From Baffinella frigidus (taxonomy: Eukaryota > Cryptophyceae > Cryptomonadales > Baffinellaceae): DNA of 11,427 nucleotides. A program made the position numbers and the translations under genes. This document shows, piece after piece, positions 7,001 through 10,550 of the stretch (its first letter is position 1; every line of letters begins with the position of its first letter). The DNA lies in contig MU647194.1 of the NCBI GenBank assembly GCA_026770585.1, forward strand, positions 23,013 through 34,439, read 5' to 3'. The notes below the pieces were generated by a model. That model saw only the letters and a list, made by a program, of their open reading frames with translations. It made no database searches and was not told where the DNA came from.

Positions 7001-10000
7001 GAGATCGATCAAAGCCACTCTTCCTCACCTCCCCCCCCCCCAACAGGTGAACCTCGGGCCGCTCTCGAACAACGCGGCCTACCGCCGCACCCTCGTCAAA
7101 TCCTGCGCGCACCTCGCCCGCGAGCTCGTAAGTCGACCAAACCCAGAGTTCACCTTTTGGCTTTCCACGCGCTCTTTTGGGCCATGAGGTTCGATTTTGC
7201 ACCGCTCCTGGCGGGAAAGGGTTGTAGCCATATCTTTGATTTGGTCCACTTACCCTAAACCCCCAAAAAGGTGCTCGACGACGGCTTCGCACGCATGTCC
7301 CAGGTCAGACCCTAAACAAACAATAAACCATAAACCCTAAACAACGCACCCTAAACCAGGAAATCCTCAACCTTAAACCAGGAAACTCTACACCCTACAC
7401 CATGAACCCGAAACCCCAAACCCCAAACCCTAAACCCTAACCCTGAAACCCGAAACCGTGCACCAGGGCGAGATCGCCGGGACCCTGAGAGGCGTCCTCG
7501 GCCAGCTCCGAATGGCGGATGAGGTAACCCTAAACCCCAACCCAAAACCCAAATCCAAAACCCCACACCCCAAATCCCACACCCCAAACCCCAAACCCCG
7601 AAGCTCAGATTCGGCAGTGCGCCGGTGGAACCTCCCCCGCGTTAGGGAGGGAGCAGACTACTGGAGCGCTAACCCCAACCCCTCAACCCTCAACCCTCAA
7701 CCCTAAAAAGCACCCTGTCGGTCGGGCGTCTGGTCCATCGTCGAGCGTAGTCACCAGGTGGTCACGCGGTGCTAGTGCCCCCATGCACCGCGGATAGCGT
7801 GTTGCTGACGGGGTCCAACCGCGGATAGCGTGTTGCTGACGGGGACCAACCGCGGATAGCGTGATGCTGACGGGGTCCAAACGCGGATAGCTTGATGCTG
7901 ACGGGGCCCAACCGCGGATAGCGTGATGCTGACGGGGGCTGACCCTGGGCAGGCCGTGCGGCGCGGGAACCTGCTCCGCGTCGGGGAGGGCGCTGACTAC
8001 TGGAGCGACGAGCACAACGCCGTCATGTACGACGCAGGTCTAGCGCTACCTCGGTCGGATTGACTGATCGCTTTTCCACCAAAAGTTGAAAATGTGTGCC
8101 GCAAACCTGGGGGGGAACAATCACGTTCACTCAGACCCTAAACCCAAACCCGAAACCTTAAACCCTCTCGCAGGGTGCCCGTGGAAGAAGGACGGGAACT
8201 GCACGACGCCCGACTACCCCTCGGCAAGCACCGGAGGGGTCTTCGCTCTCTCGCTCCAGGTCCCCCTTTCTGAGTAGCCCGCTGCGTGCCTTCTCTGCGG
8301 TCACGCAGGAACCTCGCTCATCACTCACTCTGGGTAGGGCACGGTCTAGAGCAACTGATGGGAGGCTCTTACCACATTTGATCAATCAAAATGGCTTAGA
8401 TTTCGCCATGTTTTCCCTTCGTAGCCCACTGTGTGGTTGTTGAGAGGTGTGGAGCCTACCAATTGTAAACAGTAAACCAATCAGAGGTTTCCTGCCTACT
8501 AAGCCTGCCCCTCTGAGAGAAGTCAGTTAGTAATGACCAGTTGTCAGTTCCTAGCTGAGTTTTGTTTCGTCACTCAGTTTCCCGGATCAGCAACAGTCCC
8601 GGCACAAACCCTGTCCGGAAGGGGATTAAAAATAGATGCATGCCCACACGTTGCCTCTTAAGCTCTGAATCGAGCTAAAAGCGAACCGTCGCGCGTACGA
8701 GTGCCTCTCTCTTCGTCTCATTCCTAGCTCTACCTGAGTTATATCCTAGCACGTCCTGAAGGCTTTCGGTTCGCCCTCTTGTATTGGATGTCTGCTCTTA
8801 AATACCTTCAAGATCGAGCTAGAATAAAACTTAGGCAGAGCTAGGATTCAGACACCTAAAAGATCAATTCGTAAATAAATCGATTTAAACTAAATCGATA
8901 TAAATTTGAACTAAATCGATTCAAACACAGTTCATCGAATCGGTGGAGACGGTGCTGGAGACGTACGGGGGGCCCAAGGAGAACTGGGAAGACATGTTCG
9001 GGGTGCCCACCCCTAAACTCTAAACCCCAAACCCTAAACACTAAACACTAAACTCTAACGCTCAACTCCAAACCCTAAACCTTAAACCTGAACGCTCAAC
9101 TCCAGACCCTAAACCTTAAACCCTAAACCCTAAACCAGGTGCCCAACTCCGAGGAGGACCTTATTGCGGTTTACCCCAAACCCAGAACCCTCAACTCCAA
9201 ACCCAAACCCCCAAAACCCAAAACCCCAAAACCCAAACCCAAAACCCAAAACCCAAAACCCAAAACCCCAAAATAGGTGACCTACCAGACAGTGAACTAC
9301 GATCGGGCCAAGCTCGACATGGTCGGAGCGGACAAGACTGTGCGCTTCGTGATGCAGGTCGAAGGGGTTCGGGTGTTGGGTTTTGGGGGTCCCCCCTCGT
9401 TGCAGGCAGCACAGCGTTGTCTGAACCTCTTCTTCTTGTCCCCTTTCTTCTGTGTCTTCTTCTTTACTACTATCCAGCCCTATGTTGAGTTGTCCAAGAG
9501 TCTATGAGTGTTGTAACGGACACGCCTCAGCATTATCAAGACCTTCCACAGCTGTGTCTGGTCACGTTTCTCTCAGCTAGGCCCGCCTCGGGGGATCTCA
9601 TTTCGAAGGGCTTCTCGGGGGACCACGCCAGGTCGTGACTGCCAATTTCAAACGCAACGTTTCGCGCGAAAATTGTTGCGTGGTACAAAACATTATTATT
9701 GCGAATGGCAACGGCTCCAATTCCCATCACGTTTGGCGTGACTCCCAGGTGAGCATCAACTTGACTCGTTGAAACGAAATTGGCACTGATGACCTGGCGT
9801 GGCCTGTCGAAGGGGTGGTACGGAAGCTGCTTACCTTGGTTCACTTTGAGCAGGGGTTCTCGAGGGACCTTTTCGTGTTGGTTTTGACACACGTCTCTTT
9901 CACTCTCTCAGGCGTTTTCGGGGGGGCTTTTCGTGTTGGTATTGACAAACGTCTCTCTCACTTTCCCAGGAGGTTTCGGGAGACCTGTTGGAAGGGGTAC

Positions 10001-10550
10001 ACCCTCGTTCTGAACCTGCTCACCTCGGTGCACTGCACTGGTATAAACAAACGTCTCTCACACTCTCTCACTCTCTCACTCTCTCACTCTCTTCCTTTAT
10101 CAGGGGTTTTTGGGAGACCTGTGGAAGAATCAGGTACGGCCTGATTCTTGACGAGGATTGAAGCGCTCGCGCATCCCTTCTTTCGCTTTTGAGAAGACGC
10201 AAATGCATTTCCACCCTGCCACTTCGAGCAGGGGTCTCCAGGTGTCGGGATTCACAAACGTCTCTTGAAAGCGCTGAACAGTGAATACTTGTCGCAGGGG
10301 TTTTCGGGGGACCTGTTGCAGGGGTACGCGCTGGTGCTGGAAGTGCTCAAGAACGAAATGCGCAACATCCTCGAAAAGGTAAACCCCAAACCCCAAACCC
10401 TAATCCCTAATCCCTCAACCCCAAACCCTTAACCCCAAACCCTCAAACCTGAACCCCAAACCCCAAACCCCAAACCCCAAACCCTCAACTGCAGGTACAT
10501 TTCGAGCTGCGGCTGATGTACGGATCATACGTCGCGCTCCTCCTCGTGGG
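997..10550 (+). CDS. Multi-exon gene for a two-pass membrane protein with an acidic N-terminal region (partial at both ends)
   Basis: Twenty-four short open segments on the plus strand are each bounded by AG acceptors and GT donors. They keep one reading frame through phase 0, 1 and 2 junctions, except for one unresolved join between 3121 and 3516. The coding total is about 1.56 kb. In order the protein shows: a Ser/Pro/Thr-rich stretch; an acidic run (SSSEEEDSDSEADTD); a Gly/Pro-rich stretch; a linker; a hydrophobic segment (YAVVLILIMTMCICSIVV); a polar domain of about 200 residues with two close cysteines (CPWKKDGNC); and a second hydrophobic segment (LMYGSYVALLLVG). Two membrane passes around a loop suggest a sensor or receptor-like protein. 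The motifs HNAVMYDAGC and the two-pass layout remind me of TmcB-like sensor proteins of protists and algae, but this is recollection only. No start codon, stop codon or catalytic domain can be assigned. Exon structure is fairly secure; function is not. Confidence 0.7.
1067..1190 (+). repeat. Introner-like element, copy 1
   Basis: Starts exactly at the donor GTAAGTCGACCAAA of exon A and matches 7128-7252 along its length, roughly three-quarters identical by eye. Shared blocks include GAGTT, CTTTT, GGCTTT, CTCTTTTG/GTCTTTTG, ACCGCTCC and GGCGGGA. Its position, beginning at a 5' splice site in both introns, marks it as an intron-borne repeated unit. Confidence 0.65.
1217..1272 (+). pseudogene. 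Decayed copy of exon A
   Basis: CGACTCGACCCGCTCCCTAC and CTCAACGCGGA, followed by CTCTTCCCAGCCTC, parallel exon A at 1016-1071. The copy has an AG at 1238-1239, but its donor is changed from GTAAGT to TTATCT. Read in frame it gives LNAETLPSLL. It lies in the intron right after the introner-like unit, so it looks like a leftover of a local duplication. Confidence 0.5.
1273..1638. repeat. Intron filler: CCCTAAA variants and a CCATAAA array
   Basis: Degenerate CCCTAAA/CCCTAAT/CCCTACA units from 1409 to 1590, then a CCATAAA array at 1594-1635 ending in the acceptor CCAG. A non-repetitive segment at about 1300-1390 has an open frame (EKLVRAADTGYSVKHNAEG) but no clear donor; it could be a missed or decayed exon. 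Confidence 0.7.
1639..1694 (+). CDS. Exon B (AKQLETNAPGNTKMQHYL)
   Basis: Acceptor CCAG ends at 1638 and donor GTATGT starts at 1695. The frame enters at phase 0 and leaves at phase 2, matching both neighbours. Polar residues, no recognised domain. Confidence 0.6.
1695..2019. repeat. Intron with CT tract and opposite-orientation telomere-like repeats
   Basis: A (CT)n tract at 1699-1738 is followed by G-rich TTTAGGG-like units (about 1745-1860), the reverse orientation to the C-rich filler used elsewhere. From 1945 the C-rich form returns (ACCCGAA) up to the acceptor at 2018-2019. Confidence 0.7.
2020..2063 (+). CDS. Exon C (QEYESHGRKDAIHI)
   Basis: Acceptor CAG at 2017-2019, donor GTAAAC at 2064. 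One base completes the Lys codon of exon B, giving HYLKQEYESHGRKDAIHI, and it ends in phase 1. No recognised domain. Confidence 0.6.
2064..2149. repeat. Short intron of CCCTAAA variants
   Basis: Almost entirely CCCTAAA, CCCTAAAA and CCTGAAA units between donor GTAAAC and acceptor CCAG. Confidence 0.85.
2150..2212 (+). CDS. Exon D (pentapeptide-repeat Ser/Leu segment)
   Basis: Acceptor CCAG ends at 2149, donor GTCACC starts at 2213; phases 1 in and 1 out match. The exon is built from 15-bp units beginning TTTCG, giving SPNLL, STKIL, SPSAL and SPMAS. This internal period suggests growth by slippage. Probably unstructured. Confidence 0.55.
2213..2601. other. Intron with a G-rich block and a short inverted-repeat element
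   Basis: Starts with G-rich TTAGGG/GTAGGG-like units at 2219-2280, then an AT-richer element with inverted ends (2314-2459), then unique sequence with an alternating CGCG tract near 2488, ending at acceptor TTTCAG. Confidence 0.6.
2314..2459. mobile_element. MITE-like element with about 34-bp inverted ends
   Basis: The left end contains GAACATAAGTGAATCAGTTGCG (2326-2347) split here as GAACATAAGT + GAATCAGTTGCG; its inverse is at 2426-2447 with two mismatches. Weaker pairing extends to 2314 and 2459. The 78-bp centre is AT-rich and non-coding. The length and structure fit a tiny non-autonomous DNA transposon inside an intron. Confidence 0.55.
2602..2666 (+). CDS. Exon E (GARSMSEDVPGDTTTDKPTLPE)
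   Basis: Acceptor TTTCAG ends at 2601 and donor GTCGAG starts at 2667. It takes phase 1 from exon D and ends in phase 0. Thr/Asp/Pro-rich (SEDVPGDTTTDKPTLPE), likely disordered. Confidence 0.65.
2667..2904. repeat. Intron of CCCCAAA repeats
   Basis: Dense CCCCAAA/CCCCACA/CCCCAATT units fill the intron from about 2685 to 2896. Open frames on both strands across it (NPKP and VWGLGF type repeats) are translations of the heptamer and are not genes. Confidence 0.9.
2905..2998 (+). CDS. Exon F (acidic Ser/Glu/Asp-rich)
   Basis: Acceptor CCCAG ends at 2904, donor GTACTA starts at 2999. Reads VEKESSSEEEDSDSEADTD and then PDASPEGHVTVS, ending in phase 1. The acidic run suggests a cytosolic disordered region and possible casein-kinase-type phosphorylation; the latter is inference. 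Confidence 0.7.
2999..3072. repeat. Intron with G-rich telomere-like units
   Basis: Begins TACTAGGGTGTAGGGTTCAGGG and continues with TCTAGGG units (split here: GTGTAGGGTTC, AGGGTCTAGGG). This is the TTTAGGG orientation. Acceptor GCCAG at 3072. Confidence 0.6.
3073..3121 (+). CDS. Exon G (DAPSHVENLFAVKTIR)
   Basis: The AG at 3071-3072 gives the correct phase (1 in, 2 out); an alternative AG seven bases upstream (3064-3065) would give a frame with a stop. Donor GTAGGG at 3122. No recognised domain. Confidence 0.5.
3122..3515. other. Unresolved intronic stretch, probably containing a missed small exon
   Basis: The flanking exons need an intervening exon whose length leaves remainder 2 after division by three. 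No candidate stands out. The region holds a perfect-start 20-bp tandem duplication at 3417-3456 (CGGTCTCGTCAAATG...), and open frames at 3286-3480 on the plus strand and 3279-3743 on the minus strand without clear protein character. Confidence 0.4.
3516..3587 (+). CDS. Exon H (GFGGGDGFPETFSRAPAEVEES)
   Basis: Acceptor TTTGCAG ends at 3515, donor GTTTGC starts at 3588. It must be entered in phase 1 to stay open and leaves in phase 1. Gly-rich then Glu-rich. Its phase does not fit exon G directly, which is the single break in the exon chain. Confidence 0.55.
3588..3982. repeat. Intron with a 280-bp compound CT/CA microsatellite
   Basis: From about 3592 to 3873 the plus strand alternates (CT)n with (CA)n blocks, four or five cycles. 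Stop-free frames on both strands (SLSLSLSHTHT and its reverse) come from this low complexity. Unique sequence resumes at about 3880 and runs to acceptor GCGCAG at 3982. Confidence 0.9.
3983..4047 (+). CDS. Exon I (EEPSRHDIPSKFKGVNMEMTE)
   Basis: Acceptor GCGCAG ends at 3982, donor GTGCCC starts at 4048; phase 1 in and 0 out. No domain recognised. A related word (GAGATGTCCGAGGT) recurs in the next candidate exon, hinting at a duplication. Confidence 0.6.
4048..4263. repeat. Intron with GGTGCAGGGTTAACTTTG repeats and G-rich units
   Basis: Around 4067-4140 the block GTGCAGGGTTAACTTTGGGAC recurs about three or four times with a 25-33 bp period (core GTGCAGGGTTAACTTTG). An A8-9 run is at 4161-4168 and TTTAGGG/TTTAGAG units at 4220-4256. 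G-rich orientation. Confidence 0.6.
4264..4308 (+). CDS. Possible exon J (HAKGSTEMSEVVVGQ)
   Basis: Fits phase 0 on both sides between AG at 4262-4263 and donor GTGATG at 4309. The acceptor lacks a pyrimidine tract. STEMSEVV resembles the end of exon I, so this may be a decayed exon copy rather than a used exon. Confidence 0.35.
4309..4808. other. Intron with degenerate exon-like pieces and a perfect 32-bp direct repeat
   Basis: A 32-bp segment at 4515-4546 (GGCGATCCCGGCACGAAACC...) is repeated exactly at 4552-4583. GTGCAGGAGCC with splice-acceptor look occurs at about 4672 and 4752, before the used acceptor GCAG at 4807-4808. The frame PEATSLGEAMAVPK near 4474-4515 is open but lacks a donor. 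CCCTAAC and CCCTGAA units fill the rest. Confidence 0.5.
4809..4910 (+). CDS. Exon K (Glu/Gly/Ser-rich, ENVPLS end)
   Basis: Acceptor GCAG ends at 4808. The frame reads AEFEEAEFGGG, then PSGGASEGASPPENGRSENV and PLS. Two phase-0 donors are possible: GTGCCG at 4899 or GTCATC at 4911. I chose the latter, but neither is strong. Low-complexity, probably disordered. Confidence 0.6.
4911..5599. other. Long intron: CCCTAAA array plus a foldback element
   Basis: Telomere-type CCCTAAA units run from 5001 to about 5050, flanked by CCCGAAA and CCTCACC variants. An inverted-repeat element lies at 5128-5551. CCCGAAA/GCCGAAA units then lead to the acceptor at 5598-5599. Two overlapping open frames inside the element (5231-5437 plus, 5183-5419 minus) show no recognised motif. 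Confidence 0.6.
5128..5551. mobile_element. Foldback or MITE-like element of about 420 bp
   Basis: Inner arms 5168-5209 and 5473-5512 are inverted diverged copies (ACTTCGTAGATTCTAC against GTAAATTCTACGAAGC). Outer words TCAAATCGAG (5131) and CTCGATTTGA (5542) are exact reverse complements. The 260-bp centre is AT-richer than its surroundings. No transposase is visible. Confidence 0.5.
5600..5638 (+). CDS. Exon L (VSTPDELREMDPE)
   Basis: Acceptor GCAG ends at 5599, donor GTTTCC starts at 5639; phase 0 on both sides. Only 13 codons. Confidence 0.6.
5639..5968. repeat. Intron of degenerate CCCTGAA/CCCTAAA/CCCTACA units
   Basis: Nearly the whole intron is heptamer filler with variable fourth to seventh bases, ending in acceptor TTCTAG at 5968. 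Confidence 0.85.
5969..6021 (+). CDS. Exon M (VEVDILKSVSSLHKVHN)
   Basis: Acceptor TTTTCTAG ends at 5968; donor GTCCGC at 6022 leaves phase 2, which exon N needs. Amphipathic segment directly before the first membrane pass. Confidence 0.65.
6231..6275 (+). pseudogene. Diverged copy 1 of exon N
   Basis: ACGCGAATGGTGCTCATCGT, then GATCCTCACCATCTGTGTG, aligns with TACGCGGTGGTGCTGATCCT, then GATCATGACCATGTGCATC, in exon N. Translation MVLIVILTICVF keeps hydrophobic character. No usable acceptor directly precedes it. Confidence 0.5.
6370..6420 (+). pseudogene. Diverged copy 2 of exon N, with acceptor
   Basis: CACAGGGCCTCGCGGTGGTG, then CGCATCGTGATGATGACGATGTG, parallels ACAGGGCCTCGACGTACGCG and following bases in exon N. 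It keeps the acceptor AG (6368-6369) and reads VVRIVMMTMCVCSI. It then runs into the minisatellite leader instead of the VVPSRF part, so it is truncated. It could act as a cryptic exon. Confidence 0.55.
6421..6554 (+). repeat. Minisatellite element, array 1
   Basis: A leader (GAGCGTAGTCACGAGGTGG, then TCACGCGGTGCTAGTGCCC) precedes three 31-bp units starting at 6467, 6498 and 6529 with core CCGCGGATAGCGTGTTGCTG. Each unit ends GACAGGG, and the last one supplies the AG used by exon N. The same leader and core occur at 7741-7940. Confidence 0.75.
6555..6642 (+). CDS. Exon N (first transmembrane segment)
   Basis: Acceptor GACAG ends at 6554 and lies inside the last minisatellite unit; donor GTGCTC starts at 6643. 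One base completes the Arg codon of exon M. It reads ASTYAVVLILIMTMCICSIV and then VPSRFIGQM. About 19 hydrophobic residues with two Cys form a clear membrane span, followed by a basic, polar end. Its 3' half is copied at 6740-6767. Confidence 0.75.
6643..7046. other. Intron with CT tract, partial exon-N copy and unique sequence
   Basis: CT tract at 6650-6735, then a copy of the 3' half of exon N, then about 250 bp of unique sequence, and finally a C10-11 run directly before acceptor CAACAG. Confidence 0.6.
6740..6767 (+). pseudogene. Copy of the 3' half of exon N
   Basis: CGTGCCCTCCTGCTTCATCG, then GCCGGATGGT, differs by only two bases from exon N at about 6616-6644. It reads VPSCFIGRM and keeps a GT donor, but has no AG acceptor in front. 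Confidence 0.65.
7047..7127 (+). CDS. Exon O (loop domain: VNLGPLSNNAAYRRTLVKSC...)
   Basis: Acceptor CAACAG after a poly-C run ends at 7046; donor GTAAGT starts at 7128; phase 0 on both sides. Continues with AHLAREL. Alternating charged and hydrophobic residues suggest helices. It follows the membrane span and opens the loop domain. Confidence 0.75.
7128..7252 (+). repeat. Introner-like element, copy 2
   Basis: Begins at the donor GTAAGTCGACCAAA of exon O and parallels 1067-1190 throughout. It makes up almost the entire 143-bp intron; only CCCTAAACCCCCAAAAAG follows. Confidence 0.65.
7271..7303 (+). CDS. Exon P (VLDDGFARMSQ)
   Basis: Acceptor AAAAAG ends at 7270, donor GTCAGA starts at 7304; phase 0. 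Eleven codons, continuing the helical loop domain (REL-VLDDGFARMSQ-GEI). Confidence 0.65.
7304..7466. repeat. Intron of CCCTAAA/CCCCAAA filler
   Basis: Heptamer variants with two AACCAGGAAA words (about 7355 and 7377) and acceptor CACCAG. Confidence 0.8.
7467..7523 (+). CDS. Exon Q (GEIAGTLRGVLGQLRMADE)
   Basis: Acceptor CACCAG ends at 7466, donor GTAACC starts at 7524; phase 0. Predicted amphipathic helix. Confidence 0.7.
7614..7667 (+). pseudogene. Truncated copy of exon R
   Basis: Reads AVRRWNLPRVREGADYWS against AVRRGNLLRVGEGADYWS in exon R, so the frame is conserved with three substitutions. The acceptor AG is lost (CGG in its place) and the DEHNAVMYDA half is missing. Confidence 0.7.
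7718..7940 (+). repeat. Minisatellite element, array 2 (five 31-bp units)
   Basis: The leader GAGCGTAGTCACCAGGTGG, then TCACGCGGTGCTAGTGCCC, precedes five 31-bp units starting at 7786, 7817, 7848, 7879 and 7910. Here GACAGGG is GACGGGG, so the units lack the acceptor AG. Homology with array 1 extends upstream into exon-N-derived sequence (GCGTCTGGTCCATCGTCGAG). Confidence 0.8.
7953..8037 (+). CDS. Exon R (AVRRGNLLRVGEGADYWSDE...)
   Basis: Acceptor GGGCAG ends at 7952, donor GTCTAG starts at 8038; phase 0 in, 1 out. Continues HNAVMYDA. With exon S it forms HNAVMYDAGCPWKKDGNC, the most distinctive motif of the loop domain. Confidence 0.75.
8038..8173. other. Short intron, mostly unique sequence
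   Basis: Unique sequence to 8130, followed by CCCTAAACCCAAACCCGAAACC-type filler (ACCCTAAACCCAAACCC) and acceptor TCGCAG. Confidence 0.6.
8174..8259 (+). CDS. Exon S (GCPWKKDGNCTTPDYPSAST...)
   Basis: Acceptor TCGCAG ends at 8173, donor GTCCCC starts at 8260. Continues GGVFALSLQ. Two Cys seven residues apart could form a disulphide if the loop is outside the cytosol. This is inference from topology. Confidence 0.75.
8260..8930. other. Long intron without heptamer filler; LTR-like stretch and AAATCGAT repeats
   Basis: This intron lacks the CCCTAAA filler. It contains an LTR-like segment (8438-8854) and an AT-rich end where AAATCGAT occurs three times (8877, 8892, 8913) before acceptor ACACAG. 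Confidence 0.5.
8438..8854 (+). mobile_element. Possible solo LTR
   Basis: Starts TGTTGAGAGG and ends ...CAGACA. It has a TATA-like GGGGATTAAAAATAGATGC near 8617 and an AATAAA at 8823. Size and composition fit a copia-type LTR, but no target-site duplication or second copy is visible. TCCTAGCTCT (8722) and AGAGCTAGGA (8837) are inverted. Confidence 0.3.
8931..9002 (+). CDS. Exon T (FIESVETVLETYGGPKENWE...)
   Basis: Acceptor ACACAG ends at 8930, donor GTGCCC starts at 9003; phase 0. Continues DMFG. Helical, acidic part of the loop domain. Confidence 0.75.
9003..9138. repeat. Intron of CCCTAAA variants flanked by a short direct repeat
   Basis: Filler is CCCTAAA, ACTAAAC and CGCTCAACTCCA units (the last group twice, at about 9058 and 9091). 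GGTGCCCA stands at both the donor and the acceptor junction. Confidence 0.75.
9139..9168 (+). CDS. Exon U (VPNSEEDLIA)
   Basis: Acceptor CCAG ends at 9138, donor GTTTAC starts at 9169; phase 0, ten codons. One of the smallest exons of the gene. Confidence 0.6.
9169..9276. repeat. Intron of ACCCAAA repeats
   Basis: Perfect and near-perfect AACCCAA/ACCCCAAA units between 9175 and 9270; acceptor AATAG. Confidence 0.85.
9277..9357 (+). CDS. Exon V (VTYQTVNYDRAKLDMVGADK...)
   Basis: Acceptor AATAG ends at 9276, donor GTCGAA starts at 9358; phase 0. Continues TVRFVMQ. Part of the loop domain. Confidence 0.75.
9358..10297. other. 940-bp intron with unique sequence and repeated decoy acceptors
   Basis: Mostly unique sequence from 9358 to 9840 without an exon I can support, including a near-perfect palindrome at 9653-9680. 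From 9842 to 10297 the acceptor and start of exon W are repeated several times in decayed form. Confidence 0.55.
9842..10260 (+). repeat. Five decayed copies of the exon W acceptor and start
   Basis: Acceptor-plus-exon words begin at 9854 (GGGTTCTCGAGGGACC), 9912 (GCGTTTTCGGGGGGGC), 9970 (GAGGTTTCGGGAGACCTG), 10104 (GGGTTTTTGGGAGACCTG) and 10232 (GGGTCTCCAGG). They compare with exon W at 10298 (GGGTTTTCGGGGGACCTG). The word ACAAACGTCTCT follows or precedes most copies. The 9970 copy is longest and frame-shifted, encoding GYTLVLNLLT against GYALVLEVLK. Confidence 0.65.
10298..10378 (+). CDS. Exon W (GFSGDLLQGYALVLEVLKNE...)
   Basis: Acceptor TCGCAG ends at 10297, donor GTAAAC starts at 10379; phase 0. 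Continues MRNILEK. Long amphipathic helix leading to the second membrane span. Confidence 0.75.
10379..10494. repeat. Intron of CCCCAAA/CCCTAAT filler
   Basis: Heptamer units throughout; acceptor CTGCAG ends at 10494. Confidence 0.9.
10495..10550 (+). CDS. Exon X (second membrane segment, VHFELRLMYGSYVALLLV)
   Basis: Acceptor CTGCAG ends at 10494. The frame reads VHFELRLMYGSYVALLLV and leaves in phase 2 at donor GTGAGA (10551); without splicing a TGA stop follows. The hydrophobic stretch looks cut short, so the rest of the span should be on the next exon. Confidence 0.7.

Larger units (their letters stand above)
7524..7952. other. Intron with a decayed exon R copy and minisatellite array 2
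   Basis: CCCCAAA filler to 7600, a truncated copy of exon R at 7614-7667, CCCTCAA filler to 7710, then the leader and five-unit minisatellite (7718-7940), and acceptor GGGCAG. Confidence 0.65.

Noticed and set aside
6467-7940. CRISPR array (31-bp regular repeats)
   Set aside because: The units are directly tandem without spacers and lie in eukaryotic introns; it is a minisatellite.
7683-8015. Minus-strand 110-codon frame with repeated RGW motifs
   Set aside because: Antisense translation of the 31-bp minisatellite (31 bp cycles the frame) and of exon R.
8174-8259. ABC transporter loop (GGVFALSLQ)
   Set aside because: The resemblance is short, and no Walker A, signature or Walker B motif occurs in the window.
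9536-9892. Minus-strand 118-codon frame in the V/W intron
   Set aside because: No family is recognisable; it lies inside a plus-strand intron, and its ATG end overlaps the decoy acceptor array. An unrelated antisense gene cannot be excluded, but nothing supports it.
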